Source of the DNA: Mycobacterium sp.
Lineage (GTDB): Bacteria > Actinomycetota > Actinomycetes > Mycobacteriales > Mycobacteriaceae
NCBI GenBank assembly: GCA_025965815.1
Contig: JAOPWF010000389.1
Coordinates: forward strand, 1-18,529
DNA: 18,529 nt
Reading direction: 5' to 3'
Made by a program: the position numbers and the translations under genes. Positions 14,900-18,529 of the stretch are shown here, in pieces (the stretch's first letter is position 1; every line of letters begins with the position of its first letter). The notes beneath the pieces are model-generated. The model was not told the origin of the DNA, searched no databases, and worked only from the letters and a program-made list of their open reading frames with translations.

Positions 14900-16488
14900 G
14901 TCGACTCACACCGCTGCGCGGGCTGCTGGTGCTGGTTGCGGTGGGCGCGTTGCTCTTCGCATCAGATCTACCTGGCGTGCACCGGCCCGACGGTCCAGCG
15001 GTCATCGGCGGGCCGTTGGCTCTGTTGTTGGCGAGTTCGACCGATCTCGGCCCGTCTCACAACGGCGACGCTCAACTCACCGCGGCGCTGCTGGGCCCGA
15101 CCCGTCCAGACGCACTCATCGGTTGGGCCGAGAGCCACGACCTTTCGGTGCGGTGGCGGCCGGGCGAGGGATGGGCGATCGTCGAAGGGGCTGCCACAGA
15201 CGTGGGCAACGCCTTCGAGGTAGCGGTGCACGACTACCGGGGCCGGCTCGGCCAGGTGTTCTACGCGTCACCGCAACAACCCTCGGTTCCGGCGCCGCTG
15301 CGGGGTGAGGTCGCCGAACTCGGCCGGATCCTCGGGTACAGCCCGCACCACATGGCCCGGCCGGCGATCTTTCCGCTGGACGTGCCGCCCCAGGGGCTGT
15401 CGCCTGAGGGGCTGTTGGCTACCTACAACGCCAAACCGCTCGCCGCGGCCGGTTTCACCGGGAAGGGCACGACCATCGTGTTCTTCGAGTTCGACGGTTA
15501 TGAGCAGGCTGACCTCGATTCCCACGCTGAGATATCCGGTTTGCCCAAGTTCACCCCCGTGTTGATCGGCGGCCAACCCAGCGAACCGCACGGCGAGACG
15601 GTCATGGATCTCGAGGTTGCCCACGCGATCGCACCGGACGCGCAACTCGTTGTGGTCAACGCGCGACCGACCGTCGAGGGCGACGGCACGTACGAGAAGA
15701 TCGGGCAGCTGTTCGAGTCGGTGGATCGTCAATTCCCCGGAGCGGTATGGAGTCTGTCCATCGGATGGGGCTGCGACAAGCTGATCACCGCCGCCGACCT
15801 GGCACCCGTGCAGTCCGCCTTGGCCACCGCGCAGTCGCACGGCACCTCGGCTTTCGACGCGAGTGGGGATCTTGGTGGGCTGGAATGCAAAGGTGGAGAC
15901 GACTGGTCGTCCCCACCGGGACCCAACGATGTGGGGCTGGACTCGGTGGCGTCGCTGCCGACGATGACCGATGTCGGCGGCACCACCCTGTCTACCGATG
16001 CGCTGGGGCTCTGGCTGGCCGAGCAGGCCTGGTTCGATTCGCCTCTTTCCCAAGGGACCGGCGGCGGAACGTCGGCCCTGTTCCGGCGCCCCCCTTGGCA
16101 GAACGGGGTGGCGTCGGCGGGAAACTCGCCGAACCGCCTGACCCCCGACGTTTCCGCGGTTGCCGACCCGTTCACGGGGGTGAAGATCGTGTTCAACCAG
16201 CAGGAGCTCGTTGGTGGTGGAACCTCACAAGCAGCCCCGATCTGGGCGGCACTCACGACGCTGATGAATCAGTACCTCACAGCGAATGGCGGGCGCGCGC
16301 TCGGAAATCTCAACCCGTTGTTGTATCGGGTGGCGGCCGGGGCTGATCTGCCCGGGTTCCACGATGTGATCCTCGGAGCCAATGCGGTGGACTTCGCGGC
16401 GCCCGGGTTCGATTTGGTGACCGGGCTTGGCACGCCGGACATCTACAACCTGGCGCGCAATCTTCTCGTTCTTCAGAAGGGGTCCTGA
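14896..16488 (+). CDS. S53 (sedolisin/kumamolisin) family serine-carboxyl peptidase
   Basis: A 530-residue exported pro-enzyme. An N-terminal hydrophobic signal or anchor (about 8-22) is followed by an activation domain (about 55-150, LLGPTRPDALIGWAESHDL). The catalytic domain comes next. The Glu and Asp of the triad are E234 and D238 in GETVMDLEVAHA, the oxyanion Asp is D325 (ASGD), and the nucleophile is S444 in GGGTSQAAP. The end DLVTGLGTPD fits the calcium-binding C-terminus. S53 enzymes are usually acid-active endopeptidases. All key residues are present, so activity is likely outside the membrane. ATG 14896 overlaps the leader ORF stop, and the gene ends TGATG into the next one. Fusion, frameshift or truncation were not seen. 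Confidence 0.92.
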   Translation: MSRLTPLRGLLVLVAVGALLFASDLPGVHRPDGPAVIGGPLALLLASSTDLGPSHNGDAQLTAALLGPTRPDALIGWAESHDLSVRWRPGEGWAIVEGAATDVGNAFEVAVHDYRGRLGQVFYASPQQPSVPAPLRGEVAELGRILGYSPHHMARPAIFPLDVPPQGLSPEGLLATYNAKPLAAAGFTGKGTTIVFFEFDGYEQADLDSHAEISGLPKFTPVLIGGQPSEPHGETVMDLEVAHAIAPDAQLVVVNARPTVEGDGTYEKIGQLFESVDRQFPGAVWSLSIGWGCDKLITAADLAPVQSALATAQSHGTSAFDASGDLGGLECKGGDDWSSPPGPNDVGLDSVASLPTMTDVGGTTLSTDALGLWLAEQAWFDSPLSQGTGGGTSALFRRPPWQNGVASAGNSPNRLTPDVSAVADPFTGVKIVFNQQELVGGGTSQAAPIWAALTTLMNQYLTANGGRALGNLNPLLYRVAAGADLPGFHDVILGANAVDFAAPGFDLVTGLGTPDIYNLARNLLVLQKGS

Positions 16489-17702
16489 TGAGTGCGCCTG
16501 TACCCGGCGGCGAGGACGCCGTGCCGACCATGCCCTGTGGCGTGTGTGAAACCGACGTACCCGCAGGGCAGTTCTGCGGATTGTGCGGAGCGCATCTGTC
16601 CCCGGAGCGTGGGGATGGACCAAATTGGTTGCGGATCAGGGCCTATGGGGCGGCACCGGGGGAGCATGTGCTGCGGCTGTCGGTGGTCAGTTCACTCTTC
16701 CCACATCTGCCGCAGCGATCGCGGACACCGTTCCGGGCGGCTCTGGCGATTCTGCTGGTGGCGTTGGTGGTGTTCGCCCTGCTGCGGTGGCAGGCACCGT
16801 TGATCGCGGTCGGCGCGCTGGGATTGCCGGTGCTGTTTGTCATCTACCTGTTGGAATCGGACGCCTACGACGACCTACCGGTCCGCACCTTGCTCTTGAC
16901 TGCGGTGCTCGGCATCGGGCTCGGTGTCGGATGGGCGTTGCTGACCGGCAAGGTCGTCGCGCGCTCATACGGTGTCGCGTTGGGTTCAGGAATGGGGATG
17001 GCGCGGATGATGCGGGAAGGACTTGCCATCCCGATCGGTGCCGCTGTCCTCATGGTGGTCCCGGCAATCCTCGTGCGCATGTTGCGCCCCTCGACACGAG
17101 AGTCATTGGACGGGTTCCTGATCGGGTCTGTGGGCGCGCTCAGTTTCACCGCCGCCGCAACCCTGGCACGGTTGGCTCCGCAGTTCACCACCGGGATGGT
17201 GGCCCGGGTTCGGCCGGTCGCCAGTCTGGTGGTGGAAGCAGGCATCCAGGGCGTGGCGATTCCGTTGACCGCCGCGGCGACCGGCGGGCTGATCGGCGTA
17301 GCACTCTGGTTCACCAGGCCGCCGAACAAGGCTTACCAGCACGCGGGTTACGTGCGCGTCGCACTGCTTCTGGCCGGTGTGGCGGTGTTGGTCATGCACG
17401 CCGCGTTAGGGCAGATCGACATCGCCAGATTCCCGCAAGGCCTGCAGTTGGGCCTACACCTGGCGGTCGCGCTGGTGGCATTGCTGGCCCTGCGGATCGG
17501 GCTGCATCTGGCGCTCCTGCATGAAGCGCACGACCCGATCCTCAGCGAACCGTTGCTGTGTCCACACTGCGGCCACGTCGTTCCCGACATGGCGTTCTGC
17601 CCGAATTGTGGTGTGGCCACCCGTGCTTCGTCCCGGTCATCGCGGACCGCACGCCGACTGGCGCGTCCCGTACGTACCGACACGACACCGGACAGTCCAT
17701 GA
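16488..17702 (+). CDS. Polytopic PrsW-like membrane protein with a zinc ribbon at each end
   Basis: A 404-residue protein. The N-terminal ribbon has C17, C20, C30 and C33 (CGVC...CGLCG). The C-terminal ribbon has C358, C361, C371 and C374 (CPHCG...CPNCG). Between them are about nine to ten membrane helices from residue 83 to about 345. The order of segments resembles PrsW intramembrane proteases: a first hydrophobic block with a LPVLFVIYLLESDAYDD turn, and later RESLDGFLIGSVGALSFTAA, like the PrsW 'D-x-x-x-x-G' helix. The PrsW catalytic EE-x-x-K and its glutamate partner are not seen, so it is probably not a protease. It starts inside the stop of the S53 gene (TGATG), with AGGGG upstream, and ends in ATGA with the next gene. 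The PrsW link is by eye and tentative; the ribbons are certain. Confidence 0.75.
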   Translation: MSAPVPGGEDAVPTMPCGVCETDVPAGQFCGLCGAHLSPERGDGPNWLRIRAYGAAPGEHVLRLSVVSSLFPHLPQRSRTPFRAALAILLVALVVFALLRWQAPLIAVGALGLPVLFVIYLLESDAYDDLPVRTLLLTAVLGIGLGVGWALLTGKVVARSYGVALGSGMGMARMMREGLAIPIGAAVLMVVPAILVRMLRPSTRESLDGFLIGSVGALSFTAAATLARLAPQFTTGMVARVRPVASLVVEAGIQGVAIPLTAAATGGLIGVALWFTRPPNKAYQHAGYVRVALLLAGVAVLVMHAALGQIDIARFPQGLQLGLHLAVALVALLALRIGLHLALLHEAHDPILSEPLLCPHCGHVVPDMAFCPNCGVATRASSRSSRTARRLARPVRTDTTPDSP

Positions 17703-18445
17703 GTGCCCCCGCGCCTGCGGCGCCGCGGACCGCTTTTCCTGGATATGCGGTGCCCGCTGGGTCCTACACATCCTCGCCGGTGCGCCACACCTCGCATTCC
17801 CGGCTGTTGCTGATGTTGGGCGTTGGTCTGGCGGTCGCGGTGGCCGCGGTCGCCGTGGTGTCGATGTTGGTAACCCCCGGCGCCGCCCCGAAGTACGTGT
17901 GTCCACCTGACTGCGGGCGGCCTCCAGTCGGATCGCCGGTGCAGACAAATCCCCGCTTCACCGCAAGCAACGGCGACTTCTCGGTCTCCTACCCAGGCCC
18001 GAATACCGCATACAAGGTGACGATGAACTCCAGCGGAGTGACGGCGGATTTCCTCGGCGGAGACGGCGGCACCCTCCAGTTGTTCAGCCAACCGGCCGGC
18101 ACCCGGACACCCCAAGAGATCGCCACAGCGCTGGTGAAACAGACCTTCCCCGACACCCGCACCGCGTATGACATCCCGAACGCCATGGTCGGTTACCAAC
18201 CGGGGTACGGCGTTGTCGCGGACTGCTGGCCACAGGGATCGAGCAGCAGTTACATGAGGATGCGGGTGCTGACGATGGTCGCGGTGAAGAACGGGCTCGC
18301 CCTCGTCGCCGCGGCGGTGGGCCCTTACCACGCGTTCGGCCCCGACTTCGGTAGCGGCAAGCCGTCCGGAGCTAATCTCCAAATCGCTTTGGACATGTCC
18401 AAATACGTCAACAGCTTCAGCTGGCGGGGAGATCCGCCCCGCTGA
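17699..18445 (+). CDS. Single-pass membrane protein with an extracytoplasmic domain
   Basis: A 248-residue protein with a short Pro/Ala-rich cytoplasmic start and one membrane helix (about 35-58, RLLLMLGVGLAVAVAAVAVV). A stalk with two cysteines (C68, C72; YVCPPDCGRPP) follows, and then an outer domain of about 165 residues that begins RFTASNGDFSVSYPGP. The outer domain has alternating strands (AYKVTMNSSGVTADF, GTLQLFSQPAG) and a helix with TALVKQTFPDT, and looks like a small alpha/beta fold of the kind used by mycobacterial envelope proteins. The family was not recognised. ATG 17699 overlaps the upstream stop by 4 bases, so translation is coupled; a longer frame from 17558 exists but lies inside the zinc-ribbon gene and is not credible. 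Confidence 0.8.
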   Translation: MSAPAPAAPRTAFPGYAVPAGSYTSSPVRHTSHSRLLLMLGVGLAVAVAAVAVVSMLVTPGAAPKYVCPPDCGRPPVGSPVQTNPRFTASNGDFSVSYPGPNTAYKVTMNSSGVTADFLGGDGGTLQLFSQPAGTRTPQEIATALVKQTFPDTRTAYDIPNAMVGYQPGYGVVADCWPQGSSSSYMRMRVLTMVAVKNGLALVAAAVGPYHAFGPDFGSGKPSGANLQIALDMSKYVNSFSWRGDPPR

Positions 18446-18475
18446 TCTCGACGCCGCAGAACCGGTTTCGGTCGC

Positions 18476-18529
18476 TCAGCGCAGGGTCGACGTGCAGTAG
18501 TAGTTGTCGGCGAAGACCGGCTGGTCGCC
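18476..18529 (-). CDS. C-terminal end of an unidentified gene (partial)
   Basis: TCA at 18476-18478 is a stop on the minus strand, preceded by 17 codons to the window edge (GDQPVFADNYYCTSTLR). The fragment is too short to identify. A Cys close to the end after two tyrosines suggests a secreted protein with a disulfide, which is only a guess. It is convergent with the S53 operon, 30 bases away. Confidence 0.45.
   Translation of the reverse strand, partial: GDQPVFADNYYCTSTLR

Noticed and set aside
15268..16053. Minus-strand open frame of 261 codons inside the S53 gene
   Set aside because: It lies wholly opposite the catalytic domain of a clear peptidase and has no features of its own.

Overview
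The window looks like a piece of a non-tuberculous Mycobacterium chromosome. The GC content is high throughout. It carries a mycolic-acid cyclopropane synthase family gene, a CYP125-type steroid P450, an LdtMt1-like L,D-transpeptidase, a DUF7159-type protein and several small secreted Pro/Ala-rich proteins, and together these are typical of mycobacteria. No tRNA, rRNA, insertion sequence, integrase or CRISPR array was found.

Layout. Positions 1-540 hold the tail of an unidentified gene and a CspA-type cold-shock gene with a candidate promoter and a 3' hairpin. After about 0.5 kb without a convincing gene, 1072-2523 is a two-gene unit: a small protein plus a RecB/Cas4-like protein that keeps the four-cysteine Fe-S signature but has lost the nuclease D-x-K. 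A frameshifted YjbR-like gene, a divergent DCC-thioredoxin/GNAT pair, and a scrap of fused methyltransferase and epimerase remnants follow (2546-4222). Positions 4337-6361 hold an intact cyclopropane synthase, a DoxX-like membrane gene on the other strand, and a second synthase copy with a 319-bp internal deletion. Next come cyp125 (minus strand), a KstR-like operator upstream of it, and ldtA (minus strand).

Positions 8.9-11.4 kb form a gene graveyard: a DUF2252 gene with an internal deletion and frameshifts, a sterol desaturase/fatty acid hydroxylase gene with two frameshifts, and its overlapping FadR/GntR regulator with frameshifts and a lost N-terminus. Positions 11451-12716 encode an intact membrane protein with an Hsp70/actin-like domain and a proline-rich tail. 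Its stop codon lies in the loop of a strong hairpin. A seven-bladed YVTN beta-propeller gene (minus strand) is broken twice.

The right end is tidy and gene-dense. It holds a secreted Pro-rich protein, a poly-Thr putative lipoprotein, and then a tightly packed operon (14804-18445). That operon runs as a 31-codon leader ORF with a near-perfect ribosome binding site, an S53 sedolisin-type peptidase, a polytopic PrsW-like protein with zinc ribbons at both ends, and a single-pass membrane protein with an outer domain. Every junction is a 1-4 base overlap. This operon is the best candidate for an undescribed functional unit. The other large theme is gene decay: at least seven broken genes sit between intact ones, some with real internal deletions, which suggests reductive evolution. 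Many of the single-base losses fall in short G/C runs, so assembly error must be excluded for those.
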